64,000 nucleotides of DNA from Peribacillus sp. FSL E2-0218 (GTDB lineage: Bacteria > Bacillota > Bacilli > Bacillales > DSM-1321): NCBI RefSeq assembly GCF_037992945.1, contig NZ_CP150304.1, positions 1,491,501 to 1,555,500 of the forward strand, given 5' to 3'. Both the position numbers and the translations under genes were made by a program. Below the pieces are notes generated by a model. That model saw only the letters and a program-made list of their open reading frames with translations, did not search any database and was not told the DNA's origin. Shown piece after piece: positions 24,712 through 33,842 of this stretch. The stretch's first letter is position 1, and every line of letters begins with the position of its first letter.

Positions 24712-24892
24712 GATCGTCCTCCGTTTCAAAGATGTTTTGTCAGTCAGTCATGGATCTAATCGGCAGAAATAATACTAACCTATAAAAAAGGGAAAGAAAA
24801 CGAAAAAAGTTTAAATTTGAGTTTCCTTGCTACCCCAAACGCCGGTAGTTTCTTATAATGGATAAGAGGGGCAGGGGAGGAAGACTTAAATC

Positions 24893-25525
24893 ATGACGTT
24901 TAGGCTCGAAAAAATCAGGTATAAAGGGATTCTGCATATCGATCATTTGAAAATATCAGCTGGGATGGTTACCTGCTTGACTGGAGAAAGCGGAGCGGGA
25001 AAGACGTCTTTACTCCGGTTATTGAACAGGATGGATGATCCGGATAGCGGTTCGATCTTCTATCAAGAGCAGCCGCTCGATCGTTTCAATCCGATCGAGT
25101 TAAGGCGTAAAGTCACGATGCTGTCTCAAACGTCATTCACGTTACCGGGAACGATTGGGGAAAACCTTCAGGCGGGCCTGGAAATGACGGAACGGGAAAA
25201 GAAGGATGAGGCCGTATTGTTGAAAGCGCTTGAAACGGTCCAACTGCATAAGTCCTTATCAGATGGGGCAGGGAATCTTTCTGGAGGTGAGAAGCAAAGG
25301 CTTTCACTTGCGAGAGTGCTTTTGTTGAAACCAGAAGTGTATTTATTGGATGAACCGACAGCAGCTCTTGATGAGGAGACAGAGCTGAAGGTCATGAGCC
25401 GGTTTTTAGAGGAAGTGAAACGGGATAAGGGAACGGTCATCATGATTACCCATTCTAAACAACTTGCCGAAATATGCGCCCAAAACACAATCACGTTGAA
25501 AAAGGCGAAGGAAGGTGAGTATTAA
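24893..25525 (+). CDS. ABC transporter ATPase, FetA/YbbL type
   Basis: 210-residue ATP-binding subunit. Walker A GESGAGKTS near residue 30, Q-loop MLSQTSF, signature LSGGEKQRLSLAR near 125 and Walker B VYLLDEPT near 150 are all intact. With the overlapping permease gene it forms the FetAB-type exporter, reported in E. coli to export iron and protect against oxidative stress; the metal here is not proven. The ribosome site GGGGAGGAAGA precedes the ATG, and the stop overlaps the permease start (TAATG). Confidence 0.87.
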   Translation: MTFRLEKIRYKGILHIDHLKISAGMVTCLTGESGAGKTSLLRLLNRMDDPDSGSIFYQEQPLDRFNPIELRRKVTMLSQTSFTLPGTIGENLQAGLEMTEREKKDEAVLLKALETVQLHKSLSDGAGNLSGGEKQRLSLARVLLLKPEVYLLDEPTAALDEETELKVMSRFLEEVKRDKGTVIMITHSKQLAEICAQNTITLKKAKEGEY

Positions 25526-26310
25526 TGGAGGGAAATGGAATAATAGATATTGAGTTCTGGCGTCTTAGTGCAGCGTATATCTTCGTTATCGTCCTGCTCA
25601 TCATCGTGAAATGGAGGGGGATTTCAAGGGAGAAGCAAATCATTCTCGCTACGGTGCGGATGACGGCCCAACTCATCCTTGCCGGGTATGTTTTGACGTA
25701 TATCTTTGAAAATCCCCAGCCATTGCTCTCCTTGGCATTTTTATGCGTGATGGCTCTGTTCTCCATCCATAATATTTTTAAGCAAGTTCCATTCACGCCC
25801 AATAAGAAAATCAAAAGGATGGTTATCCTAAGTATGCTGACAGGACCGATGGCAGCCTTGTTTTATTTTAACTTGGTCGTGATTCATTTCACCCCCTGGT
25901 ACGAGCCAAGGTATTTCATTCCAATCGCCGGAATGATTGTCGGGAATGCGATGACTGGTGTGACATTAGCGCTTAAAACCCTTCATGGAGGGATTACCGA
26001 TAATCGTGACAAAGTAGAAGCGATGCTCATGCTTGGGGCGACTCCTGCGAGGGCTGTAAAAAGTCATGTCGATGCAGCATTCGACTCGGCGGTGCTCCCG
26101 ACATTGAACAATATGCTGGGGATGGGGATCATTTTCCTTCCCGGTATGATGACAGGGCAGATCATGTCGGGGATAAGCCCGCTTATTGCTATTGAATACC
26201 AGATTGCCATCCTTATCGGGATTCTCGGGAGTGTCTCATTGACGGTTGTCCTTTTCATCATGCTGAGTTTTAGAGCCTTTTTTACCAAAAATGCGCAGCT
26301 TTGCATTTAA
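25525..26310 (+). CDS. ABC transporter permease, FetB/YbbM (UPF0014) family
   Basis: 261-residue membrane protein with about seven hydrophobic segments. Family blocks visible are PIAGMIVGNAMTGVTLALK and RDKVEAMLMLGATPARAV (the coupling-helix region), then PTLNNMLGMGIIFLPGMMTG. It forms the transmembrane part of the putative iron exporter with the ATPase encoded upstream. Translation is coupled through the TAATG overlap. No Fur box was seen upstream of the pair. Confidence 0.87.
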   Translation: MEGNGIIDIEFWRLSAAYIFVIVLLIIVKWRGISREKQIILATVRMTAQLILAGYVLTYIFENPQPLLSLAFLCVMALFSIHNIFKQVPFTPNKKIKRMVILSMLTGPMAALFYFNLVVIHFTPWYEPRYFIPIAGMIVGNAMTGVTLALKTLHGGITDNRDKVEAMLMLGATPARAVKSHVDAAFDSAVLPTLNNMLGMGIIFLPGMMTGQIMSGISPLIAIEYQIAILIGILGSVSLTVVLFIMLSFRAFFTKNAQLCI

Positions 26311-26513
26311 TCATTGAAAAATTCTAATAAGTAATAGTTGCAGTTCCATCTATATTTTTGTACTATTTTTAGGTACTGAATAGTTTTGGTTTGTTTGTTG
26401 GGTATGATAATGCTATTCTGATAAGGAAAAGGGCATTTCTTTTTTCCTGATTGGATCGAGAGACCCCTTACATAACCTATTTTGTTAATTTATCTTAAAG
26501 GAGATTGATTCAT

Positions 26514-26780
26514 ATGGTAGAAAAAACATTTACAGTAACAGCAGAAACAGGAATTCACGCACGTCCAGCTACATTGCTTGTACAAGCTGCAGGAAAATTC
26601 GATTCAGATATTAACCTTGCATATAAAGAGAAAAAAGTGAACCTTAAATCCATCATGGGCGTAATGTCCCTAGGTATTGGCAAAGATGCAGAAATCACGA
26701 TCTCTGCTGAAGGAAGCGATGAAAACGATGCTCTAAATACACTAGCTGATACATTGAACAGAGAAGGACTAGCAGAATAA
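26514..26780 (+). CDS. ptsH: Phosphocarrier protein HPr
   Basis: 88 residues. Carries phosphate from Enzyme I to sugar-specific EIIA proteins. His15 (GIHARPATLLVQAA) is the PEP-dependent site. Ser46 (VNLKSIMGVMSLGI) is the HPr kinase site, so the protein can act as CcpA corepressor in carbon catabolite repression. ATG 26514 lies after AAAGGAGATTG at good spacing. The stop overlaps the ptsI start. Unlike B. subtilis, ptsG is not upstream; the FetAB-type pair is there instead. Confidence 0.96.
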   Translation: MVEKTFTVTAETGIHARPATLLVQAAGKFDSDINLAYKEKKVNLKSIMGVMSLGIGKDAEITISAEGSDENDALNTLADTLNREGLAE

Positions 26781-28495
26781 TGTCCACTTTGATTAGTGGA
26801 ATAGCAGCTTCAAATGGGATAGCCATCGCTAAAGCCTATCGCCTTACAGAGCCGGATTTAACGATCGAAAAAAGAAACATAGAAGACGTTCAGGCGGAAA
26901 TATCCCGTTTTAAGGAAGCTATTCAAAAGTCAACGGTTGAATTAGAGGTTATCAGGGATAAAGCCGAAAAAGATCTAGGGGCGGATAAAGCCGCTATTTT
27001 TGACGCGCACTTGCTCGTATTGGCAGATCCCGAGCTTATCAACCCGATTTCCGATAAAATACAATCCGATAAAGTCAATGCCGAGTTTTCTCTGAACGAG
27101 ACAGCAAGCATGTTCATTACGATGTTCGAGCAAATGGATAATGAGTACATGAAGGAACGTGCGGCAGATATCCGCGACGTCACGAAGAGGGTACTGTCAC
27201 ATCTCTTAGGTGTCCATATCCCCAATCCGAGCTTGATTGCCGAAGAAGTGATCATCATTGCCGAAGATTTGACTCCTTCGGATACAGCTCAGCTGAATCC
27301 GGTTTACGTGAAAGGGTTTACGACCGATATTGGTGGACGTACATCCCATTCAGCCATCATGGCCCGTTCATTGGAGATTCCAGCTATCGTTGGCGCAAAA
27401 ACAGTAACATCTTCCATTGAAAATGGAGATTTGGTCATCATAGACGGTTTAAAGGGTGAAGTTCATATCAATCCTACTCCGGAATTGGTGAAACGCTACG
27501 AAGAGGAACAAGTTGCCTATGCCAAGCAAAAGGCTGAGTGGGCCAAGCTGGTTCATGAACAAACGGCTACAAAAGATGGCCATCATGTTGAATTGGCTGC
27601 CAACATAGGGACGCCGAAAGACTTAGAAGGCGTACATCAAAACGGCGGTGAAGGAATAGGGTTATACCGTACCGAGTTCCTTTATATGGGCAGGAATGAC
27701 TTCCCTAGTGAAGAAGAACAGTTCGAGGCATACAAAGCGGTACTGGAAGGAATGTCAGGAAAGCCTGTAGTCGTCCGCACGCTTGATATTGGCGGAGACA
27801 AGGAACTGCCTTACTTAGAGCTCCCTAAGGAAATGAATCCTTTCCTTGGATACCGTGCGATTCGCCTTTGCCTTAATGAACAAGAGATATTCCGGACCCA
27901 GCTCCGTGCCCTTCTAAGAGCAAGCGTTCACGGGGATTTGAAAATCATGTTCCCGATGATTGCCACATTGGCTGAATTCCGCGATGCGAAAGCCGTTATG
28001 GCTGAAGTCAGACAGGAATTGCTTGATGGCGGTATTCAAGTTGCTGAAAACATTGAAGTCGGCATCATGGTTGAGATTCCTTCAACAGCCGTTATGGCGG
28101 ACGTTTTTGCTAAGGAAGTCGATTTCTTCAGCATCGGTACCAATGACTTGATCCAATATACGATGGCTGCCGATAGAATGAATGAGAGAGTATCTTATTT
28201 ATATCAACCATATAACCCAGCGATTTTACGTCTGGTCAAAATGGTCATCGATGCAGCTCATAAAGAAGGAAAATGGGCAGGAATGTGCGGAGAGATGGCT
28301 GGAGATGAAGTGGCCATCCCGATCCTGATCGGTCTTGGACTTGATGAATTTTCGATGAGTGCGACTTCGATTCTAAAAGCACGTTCGTTGATCAGCCAAC
28401 TTTCGCTTGAAGATATGCAAAAACTATCTCAAGACGTTTTAGAGCTGGATACGAATGATAACGTGAAAGAAGCGGTTATCAATGCTTTGAAGTGA
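26780..28495 (+). CDS. ptsI: PTS Enzyme I (PEP-protein phosphotransferase)
   Basis: 571 residues. Autophosphorylates with PEP and passes phosphate to HPr. The phosphohistidine is in GGRTSHSAIMARSLEIPAIVG near residue 189. The C-terminal PEP-binding TIM barrel has VRTLDIGGDKELPY, GTNDLIQYTMAADR and the active Cys in AGMCGEMAGD near residue 502. ATG overlaps the ptsH stop (TAATG), so the two are translationally coupled. Downstream, splA/splB of B. subtilis are absent and a hairpin-rich 330-base gap follows. Confidence 0.97.
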   Translation: MSTLISGIAASNGIAIAKAYRLTEPDLTIEKRNIEDVQAEISRFKEAIQKSTVELEVIRDKAEKDLGADKAAIFDAHLLVLADPELINPISDKIQSDKVNAEFSLNETASMFITMFEQMDNEYMKERAADIRDVTKRVLSHLLGVHIPNPSLIAEEVIIIAEDLTPSDTAQLNPVYVKGFTTDIGGRTSHSAIMARSLEIPAIVGAKTVTSSIENGDLVIIDGLKGEVHINPTPELVKRYEEEQVAYAKQKAEWAKLVHEQTATKDGHHVELAANIGTPKDLEGVHQNGGEGIGLYRTEFLYMGRNDFPSEEEQFEAYKAVLEGMSGKPVVVRTLDIGGDKELPYLELPKEMNPFLGYRAIRLCLNEQEIFRTQLRALLRASVHGDLKIMFPMIATLAEFRDAKAVMAEVRQELLDGGIQVAENIEVGIMVEIPSTAVMADVFAKEVDFFSIGTNDLIQYTMAADRMNERVSYLYQPYNPAILRLVKMVIDAAHKEGKWAGMCGEMAGDEVAIPILIGLGLDEFSMSATSILKARSLISQLSLEDMQKLSQDVLELDTNDNVKEAVINALK

Positions 28496-28609
28496 TAAAC
28501 CAATAGTGAAAAAAGGTGCCCCCTTACCTGTTCAGGCTGGGGTACTGAACTGTCACTTTTTCTTTATCATTTTTAGGGAAATATGTTTATTGCAAAAAAA
28601 TCGGGGTAT

Positions 28610-28704
28610 ATAAGAACCAAGCACAGTTGTTAGCTCTAAGCAGAGCAGCTGACATTCTCATTTCCCCCTTTGACGCCGGTTGGATTATCCAACCGGTCAT
28701 TTTT
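28610..28704 (+). ncRNA. Candidate small RNA with terminator
   Basis: A strong intrinsic terminator, CCGGTTGGA / TCCAACCGG with a 3-base loop then TCATTTTTTT (28676-28704), stands about 180 bases past ptsI and has no gene before it. Upstream, TATAAG near 28605 could be a -10 with a poor -35 (TTTATT, 17 bases away). Between them CAGTT(GTTA)GCTCT pairs with AGAGCAGCTG around an AAGC loop (28624-28652). This gives a roughly 90-base transcript with two hairpins. It might instead be a second ptsHI terminator. Confidence 0.4.
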
Positions 28705-28824
28705 TTGAATTCATACATATGGGGGAACATGAAAAAGTGCTTGAAAATGATTATTCAGATTTTTCACTTTTTGATTATGACGATATAATGGAATTATATT
28801 TATATGGAGAATGGAGGATATGAT

Positions 28825-29610
28825 ATGGACTTAAAATTGGAACAGAAAAATGCTTTGATTTTAGCGTCAAGTCAAGGGTTGGGAAAAGCGATAGCGGAAG
28901 AGCTGGTTAAAGAAGGAGCAAATGTCATGCTCGCCAGCCGGGATGAAAACAAGCTCGCTGCCGTCCAAAAGGAATTGTCGCTGCTTGGCACCGGAAAAGT
29001 AACGTATGTGGCTACCGACATAACGGATGGAGAAGCTATCAAACGGTTGGTAAACCAAACTGCACTTGAGTTTGGGGGCATCGATATCCTGATCAATAAC
29101 GCTGGAGGACCTCCTGGGGGGAGCTTTACCGATTTCAATGATGAAGAGTGGCAGCAGTCTTTTGAACTTAATTTACTAAGCTTCATCAGGACGATCCGTG
29201 AAAGCCTGCCACACCTGAAAAAACAGGGCGGAAAGATCGTTAATATTGCATCTTCATCCATAAAGGAACCTATTCCTGGATTGATATTATCAAATACATT
29301 CAGGACTGCAATCGTTGGATTGTCCAAGACATTAGCATCCGAATTGGCGCCAGACGGGATCTTGATCAATACAGTCGGACCCGGCAGGATCGCGACGGAT
29401 CGCATTCAGCACCTGGACAAAATGAATGCAGACAAACTAGGGTTAACACAGGAGAAGATTACAGAACAATCGATCGGTAAGATCCCTCTCGGCCGTTATG
29501 GGGAACCGGAGGAATTCGCGAAGTTCGTTACATTCCTTGTTTCGGGTGCCAATACATATTTAACGGGCCAATCTTATTTAGTTGACGGAGGAATGGTTAA
29601 ATCCATTTAA
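28825..29610 (+). CDS. ykvO: SDR-like protein with altered catalytic tetrad (YkvO-like)
   Basis: 261 residues, short-chain dehydrogenase fold, with NNAGGPPGG and the C-terminal GQSYLVDGG. The cofactor motif is changed (ILASSQGLG instead of TGxxxGIG). The catalytic Tyr-x-x-x-Lys is missing: the matching stretch is ILSNTFRTA after the Ser-rich NIASSS. This matches the non-canonical BKR-like SDR subgroup that includes B. subtilis YkvO. Catalysis must differ or be absent. ATG 28825 is chosen, with GGAGGAT upstream; the ATG at 28804 precedes that site. Symbol by sequence resemblance from memory. Confidence 0.78.
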   Translation: MDLKLEQKNALILASSQGLGKAIAEELVKEGANVMLASRDENKLAAVQKELSLLGTGKVTYVATDITDGEAIKRLVNQTALEFGGIDILINNAGGPPGGSFTDFNDEEWQQSFELNLLSFIRTIRESLPHLKKQGGKIVNIASSSIKEPIPGLILSNTFRTAIVGLSKTLASELAPDGILINTVGPGRIATDRIQHLDKMNADKLGLTQEKITEQSIGKIPLGRYGEPEEFAKFVTFLVSGANTYLTGQSYLVDGGMVKSI

Positions 29611-29646
29611 AGTATCATGAAGCAAAATGATTTGGAGGAAATTGCA

Positions 29647-30519
29647 GTGACACAATCAAACGAAACAATCGGATTCATCGGTCTAGGAGTTATGGGAAAA
29701 AGCATGGTTCGAAATCTTCTTAAAGCCGGATATGAGGTTCATGTGTATACAAGGACTAAAGAAAAAGCGGATGAACTGCTCTCAGAAGGAGCCATATGGG
29801 CCGCTGCCCCTAAGGAAATCGCTCGGAAAGCCGATTTGATTATCTCCATGGTAGGTTATCCAAGTGACGTGGAGGAAATTTACTTTGGAAGTGATGGACT
29901 TATCGAAAATGGGAGAGAAGGTACCTATTTAATCGATATGACGACCTCCACCCCATCTTTGGCAATGAAAATCGCCGAGGAAGCCAAGAAAAAAGGCATG
30001 GCTGCATTAGATGCACCTGTATCCGGTGGCGATATTGGCGCACGCGATGCAAAGCTTACCATCATGGTTGGCGGGGAAAGCACCGCATTCGAAGCAGTCA
30101 AGACCATTTTTGGTAAAATGGGCAGCAATGTTGTCCATCAAGGTCCGGCTGGATCTGGCCAGCATACGAAAATGTGCAATCAAATTGCCATTGCTTCCAA
30201 TATGATCGGAGTTACAGAAGCCATTTCTTATGCCAAGAAGGCGGGCTTGGACCCAGACCGCGTCCTGCAAAGCATTTCATCCGGATCTGCCGGAAGCTGG
30301 TCACTGTCCAATTTGGTGCCTCGTATGGTCCAAGGTGACTTTGAACCAGGCTTTTATATCAAGCATTTTATAAAAGATATGAAGATTGCCCTTGATGAAG
30401 CCGAAAGAATGGGAATGGACGCACCGGGATTAAGCTTGAGTAAATCCCTCTATGAAGATCTTGCGGAAGCTGGCGAGGAAAATAGCGGTACCCAGGCATT
30501 GTATAAACACTATAATTAA
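29647..30519 (+). CDS. ykwC: Beta-hydroxyacid dehydrogenase YkwC (3-hydroxyisobutyrate dehydrogenase family)
   Basis: 290 residues. NAD(P)-dependent oxidation of a small 3-hydroxyacid is expected; the exact substrate of YkwC is not established. The Rossmann motif GFIGLGVMGKSM is at the N-terminus, the substrate motif DAPVSGGDIGA near residue 120, and the catalytic Lys segment GSGQHTKMCNQ near 170. The start is GTG 29647 with TTGGAGGAAATTGCA just upstream; the ATG at 29617 precedes that site. It lies 36 bases after the SDR gene and probably shares its transcript. Confidence 0.88.
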   Translation: MTQSNETIGFIGLGVMGKSMVRNLLKAGYEVHVYTRTKEKADELLSEGAIWAAAPKEIARKADLIISMVGYPSDVEEIYFGSDGLIENGREGTYLIDMTTSTPSLAMKIAEEAKKKGMAALDAPVSGGDIGARDAKLTIMVGGESTAFEAVKTIFGKMGSNVVHQGPAGSGQHTKMCNQIAIASNMIGVTEAISYAKKAGLDPDRVLQSISSGSAGSWSLSNLVPRMVQGDFEPGFYIKHFIKDMKIALDEAERMGMDAPGLSLSKSLYEDLAEAGEENSGTQALYKHYN

Positions 30520-30584
30520 GTGCTAGCTTTTCTTTTTGATGAATAAGCTGATAGCGACAGCCTTTACAAAAAGGAGTGATCGTT

Positions 30585-30950
30585 ATGGGCGAATTCGATG
30601 ACATTCAGATGAAATTCCAGGAATTGGAGGATGGACGGTATATTGTCAGGATTGAAGGCTTTAAACGCGAAAAAACCATTCACCAAACAAAGCCCATTCG
30701 CTGGGACCTGAAATTAATGAATGAAAGTCCGCTAATCCTGCCGGTAAAGTTCAGTCATATTGAAACGAATGCCGGGTTCCAGATCCTGATGCGCGAATTG
30801 AAAAACTTAGGCTTTTCAAAGCCGCGGTCTGCGAAGGAATTTGAAGAAGTGATGGCTGATTTACTCGGATCGATCGTTGAAGTGAGCCTCACGACGACAA
30901 ATAAGGAAGAAGGATACCGGGAAATTCGCTTTTTACGGAGATTATATTGA
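30585..30950 (+). CDS. Conserved-looking hypothetical protein
   Basis: 121-residue soluble protein. The N-terminal half is beta-rich (DIQMKFQELEDGRYIVRIEG), and the C-terminal half reads GFQILMRELKNLGFSKPRSA and then LLGSIVEVSLTT. The layout is reminiscent of DUF669-like proteins (a bound-length effect, not a firm match). No signal peptide or membrane helix. ATG 30585 follows AAAAAGGAGTGATC at good spacing. Function unknown. The following terminator is shared with patA. Confidence 0.65.
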   Translation: MGEFDDIQMKFQELEDGRYIVRIEGFKREKTIHQTKPIRWDLKLMNESPLILPVKFSHIETNAGFQILMRELKNLGFSKPRSAKEFEEVMADLLGSIVEVSLTTTNKEEGYREIRFLRRLY

Positions 30951-31005
30951 TTACGATCTTGCATTCCCAGGAGCTTTTCAGGAGCTGGCATATAGATATA
31001 AAGTT

Positions 31006-31047
31006 GAGGCCTTCAATCATCCATTCGATTGAAGGCCTCTTTTTTGT
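31006..31047. terminator. Bidirectional terminator
   Basis: Perfect 13-base stem GAGGCCTTCAATC / GATTGAAGGCCTC (31006-31018, 31027-31039) followed by TTTTTTG; it separates the plus-strand hypothetical gene from convergent patA. Confidence 0.88.
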
Positions 31048-31053
31048 TAACTT

Positions 31054-32196
31054 TCAATCTAAAAAAGTCTCTATGCGATCCAAAGCCTTTTCCAGCGTTT
31101 CCATGGAATAGGCATAAGATAATCTGAAGTATCCTTCGCCGAGCGGAGAGAATGCATCTCCCGGGACTACAGCAACCTTTTCCTGTTTGACTAGGCTCAG
31201 GCAAAAGTTCAGCGAAGAGGAATACCCTTCAGGAAGTTTAATGAAGAAGTAAAAGGCACCATTCGGCTTGACTATTTCCAGCTTCATCGATTGCAAGCGC
31301 CTGTATACATATTCCCTTCTCCTTGCATATTCTTCCTTCATCGGAATGGCATCATCCTTGCCTGCGGTCAAGGCCGCCAAGGCCGCCCTCTGCGATATGG
31401 AAGCGGCACAGGTCACATTGTATTGGTGGACCTTCAAGATGTGCTCAGAGATGGCCTTGGGGGCAAATAGAAGCCCAATCCTCCATCCGGTCATCGAATG
31501 GGACTTGGATAAGCCATTCAAGACGATGGTTTGTTCCTTCAGGAATGTGGCAATCGAAACATGCTCCTGATCAAATACGAGTTCGCTGTATATCTCATCG
31601 GCTAGAATGAAAATATCCTTCCCCCTGACAAGTTCCGCAATGTCCTGGAGTTCTCTGGCAGACAATGTCACCCCGGTTGGATTCGATGGATAAGGTAACA
31701 CGATGCAACGAGTCTGGTCAGTTATGTATTTTTCGATGATATCCGCAGTCAGACGGAACCCATTTTGGGTTGTATCGGCATAAATCGGGGATGAACCGCA
31801 CATTTTGATGATAGGTTCGTATCCTGGATATACCGGCCCTGGCAATATCACTTCATTTCCCGGGGTAAGGATCGTCCGGAATGTAATGTCGATCCCCTCA
31901 CTGGCTCCTGATGTGACGATGACTTCATTCAACGGATCATAGGAAAGCTTGTATTTATCCATAACATATTCAGATGCTGCTTCTCGCAATTCAAGATAAC
32001 CTGCATTGTGGGTATAAACCGTATGATCTTGATCGATGGCTTGTTTGGCCGCTTCTTTAATATGCATAGGAGTTGGAAAATCAGGCTGTCCAATCGTTAA
32101 AGAAATGGTCCCTTCGATTTCAGCGACCATATTGTAGAATTTGCGGATTCCTGATATTTGAACGTCTCTTACTAAAGGGTTAACTAAGTGTTCCAT
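31054..32196 (-). CDS. patA: Aminotransferase A (PatA), PLP-dependent class I/II
   Basis: 380 residues. PatA transaminates branched or basic amino acids; in B. subtilis it has been linked to the N-acetyl-L,L-diaminopimelate aminotransferase step, which would connect it to dapH and dapL further along this window. The PLP lysine is in LSKSHSMTGWRIG near residue 233; other fold marks are TIGQPDFPTP, SNPTGV and ILADEIYSEL. The ATG follows AAGGGAGG on its strand. In B. subtilis kinA precedes it; kinA is not present here. Confidence 0.9.
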   Translation of the reverse strand: MEHLVNPLVRDVQISGIRKFYNMVAEIEGTISLTIGQPDFPTPMHIKEAAKQAIDQDHTVYTHNAGYLELREAASEYVMDKYKLSYDPLNEVIVTSGASEGIDITFRTILTPGNEVILPGPVYPGYEPIIKMCGSSPIYADTTQNGFRLTADIIEKYITDQTRCIVLPYPSNPTGVTLSARELQDIAELVRGKDIFILADEIYSELVFDQEHVSIATFLKEQTIVLNGLSKSHSMTGWRIGLLFAPKAISEHILKVHQYNVTCAASISQRAALAALTAGKDDAIPMKEEYARRREYVYRRLQSMKLEIVKPNGAFYFFIKLPEGYSSSLNFCLSLVKQEKVAVVPGDAFSPLGEGYFRLSYAYSMETLEKALDRIETFLD

Positions 32197-32356
32197 CTAT
32201 GAATATCCTCCCTTTTCATACTTGATGAAATGATGTACTTCGTTTGACTGGTTCATCCTATTTTATCATTTAGTTTGGATGGGGGATAAATACTTTTTGC
32301 GATTCATGAATTAAAGGTATAATGAAAGATAAGAAAAAATTTGAGGGCTGATACAT

Positions 32357-33331
32357 ATGATTAGAACTTGCGCAATAACGTCCAACCAGGAAGTGACGTT
32401 CGATTTACCGCTATCTGATTTGAATGATTCGAATATAGAGTGGTTTTGGGTGGACTTTTCCAATCCTACAAATAAGGAAATCGAGCTATTATCCAACCAT
32501 TTTCATTTTCATCCGCTGGCAATCGAAGACTGCCTCGATGACTTTAATCAACGTCCCAAGATGGATTTTTATGAGAACTATCAATTTCTTGTGCTTCATG
32601 CCCTGAGGCAGAAGGTATTCAGGGCGGTAGAGTTGGATATGTTTGTCGGGGAAAAATGGATCGTCACCTTCCATAAGGAAGATATGCTTGAGCTGGAAAA
32701 GGTATGGGAAGAAATTTCAGGTAATAAAATGCTGAAGCAAGGTCCATTTTTCTTGATGCACAGAATCATCGACAGGATCGTCGATGAATTTTTCCCTCCC
32801 GTTTATAAAATGGAAAGCGAGTTAGGGATCATCGAGGACAATACGGAAAATGAAACGATAAATGATTTGATGGATCAACTATTCGATTTGCGTACGGATA
32901 TGTCCAGGCTTCGGCGGACCATTTTACCGATGCGCGATTTATTGTATAGGATGATTTCATCAGAGCGCTTGAATTATTTGAAGGACCAGCACCTTTATTT
33001 CAATGACGTATACGATCATCTTTTGAAGTTAACCGAAATGCTGGAATCCTATCGGGATTTTTCCTCAGATATCCGGGATAGTTATTTATCGGTGAACTCC
33101 AATAATATGAACTCGACGATGATGACCTTGACCGTCATCACGACCATTTTCATGCCGCTGACTTTCATAGTTGGTGTATATGGGATGAATTTTGAATTTA
33201 TGCCCGAATTGACCTGGCATTATGGCTATTTCCTCATCCTTGGAATGATGGGCGGAATTGCCTTGATGATGTTTTTATACTTTGTTAAGAAAGGCTGGTT
33301 GAACCCAAGGAAAAAATCACGAAAGAACTGA
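32357..33331 (+). CDS. CorA-family magnesium/cobalt channel
   Basis: 324 residues. A large cytoplasmic N-terminal domain is followed by two membrane helices near the C-terminus. The selectivity motif GMN is present in VGVYGMNFEFMPEL near residue 277, and the second helix ends in a basic tail (KKGWLNPRKKSRKN). It should allow Mg2+ uptake down the membrane potential. The ribosome site preceding the ATG is GAGGGC. It is divergent from patA. No M-box riboswitch-sized leader is available in the 160-base gap. Confidence 0.9.
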   Translation: MIRTCAITSNQEVTFDLPLSDLNDSNIEWFWVDFSNPTNKEIELLSNHFHFHPLAIEDCLDDFNQRPKMDFYENYQFLVLHALRQKVFRAVELDMFVGEKWIVTFHKEDMLELEKVWEEISGNKMLKQGPFFLMHRIIDRIVDEFFPPVYKMESELGIIEDNTENETINDLMDQLFDLRTDMSRLRRTILPMRDLLYRMISSERLNYLKDQHLYFNDVYDHLLKLTEMLESYRDFSSDIRDSYLSVNSNNMNSTMMTLTVITTIFMPLTFIVGVYGMNFEFMPELTWHYGYFLILGMMGGIALMMFLYFVKKGWLNPRKKSRKN

Positions 33332-33496
33332 AATTTAGCTTGATAGGACAGTCTTAGGATATGTTCCTGAATACCAGCGATTCAAAAAGCACTTGGAGCG
33401 GATATCCAAAATCTGTGAATGAAAAAGAATTAAGAGTTTCAACTCCACCATGTTTTATCACGACATGACACGATTGGAGTCAAAGGTTCATGGCTG

Positions 33497-33624
33497 GAGT
33501 GAAAGGAACGAAGAGTGGGAGGTTCCCGCTAGAAGTGCGAGCCCAGACTACAGCCCCAAAAGTGCCGACGAGGCTCCCGGACGAATTCGGATAAGCTTAG
33601 TGCCTGCAGTGAAATGAAACGATC
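33497..33624 (+). repeat. Degenerate intergenic repeat, copy C
   Basis: Follows the same plan as copy B (44204-44345, minus strand): start GGAGTGAAAGGAACGAAGAG, middle GAGGTTCCCGCTAGAAGTGCG and GAGGCTCCCGGA, end GGATAAG then GCAGTGAAATGAAACGATC. Several blocks agree with copy B base for base, especially the end. No coding frame with signals runs through it. Confidence 0.6.
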
Positions 33625-33676
33625 AAAATGCAAATCCCTCCACTCGGAGGGATTTGAAGGTTTATCCCGTTTTGAT
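33621..33676. other. Nested hairpin at the end of repeat copy C
   Basis: A perfect 11-base stem CAAATCCCTCC / GGAGGGATTTG with an ACTC loop (33631-33656) sits inside an outer pairing ATCAAAA / TTTTGAT (33622-33628, 33670-33676). No T tract follows, so it is more likely a structured end of the repeat than a simple terminator. Confidence 0.6.
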
Positions 33677-33815
33677 GCAGAGCGCCGAAGCGGCCCGAGC
33701 GACCACCCGCACCAAAGCAAGTGCCTTGTGTTCCATGTGATAGTCATTTTTATAAGCCAATAAAAATCGGATAACCTCAATTATTTTTTTGCGAATTCTT
33801 TTTTTATCTATACTC

Positions 33816-33842
33816 TAAACAAAAGCCATAAATATCCGAATT
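33816..33842 (+). promoter_or_regulatory. Sigma-D-like promoter of cheV
   Basis: TAAA (33816-33819), exactly 15 bases, TCCGAATT (33835-33842), compared with the flagellar sigma-D consensus TAAA-N15-GCCGATAT. The TAAA and CCGA cores and spacing match; three -10 positions differ. It is sited upstream of a chemotaxis gene, which supports it. Confidence 0.5.
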
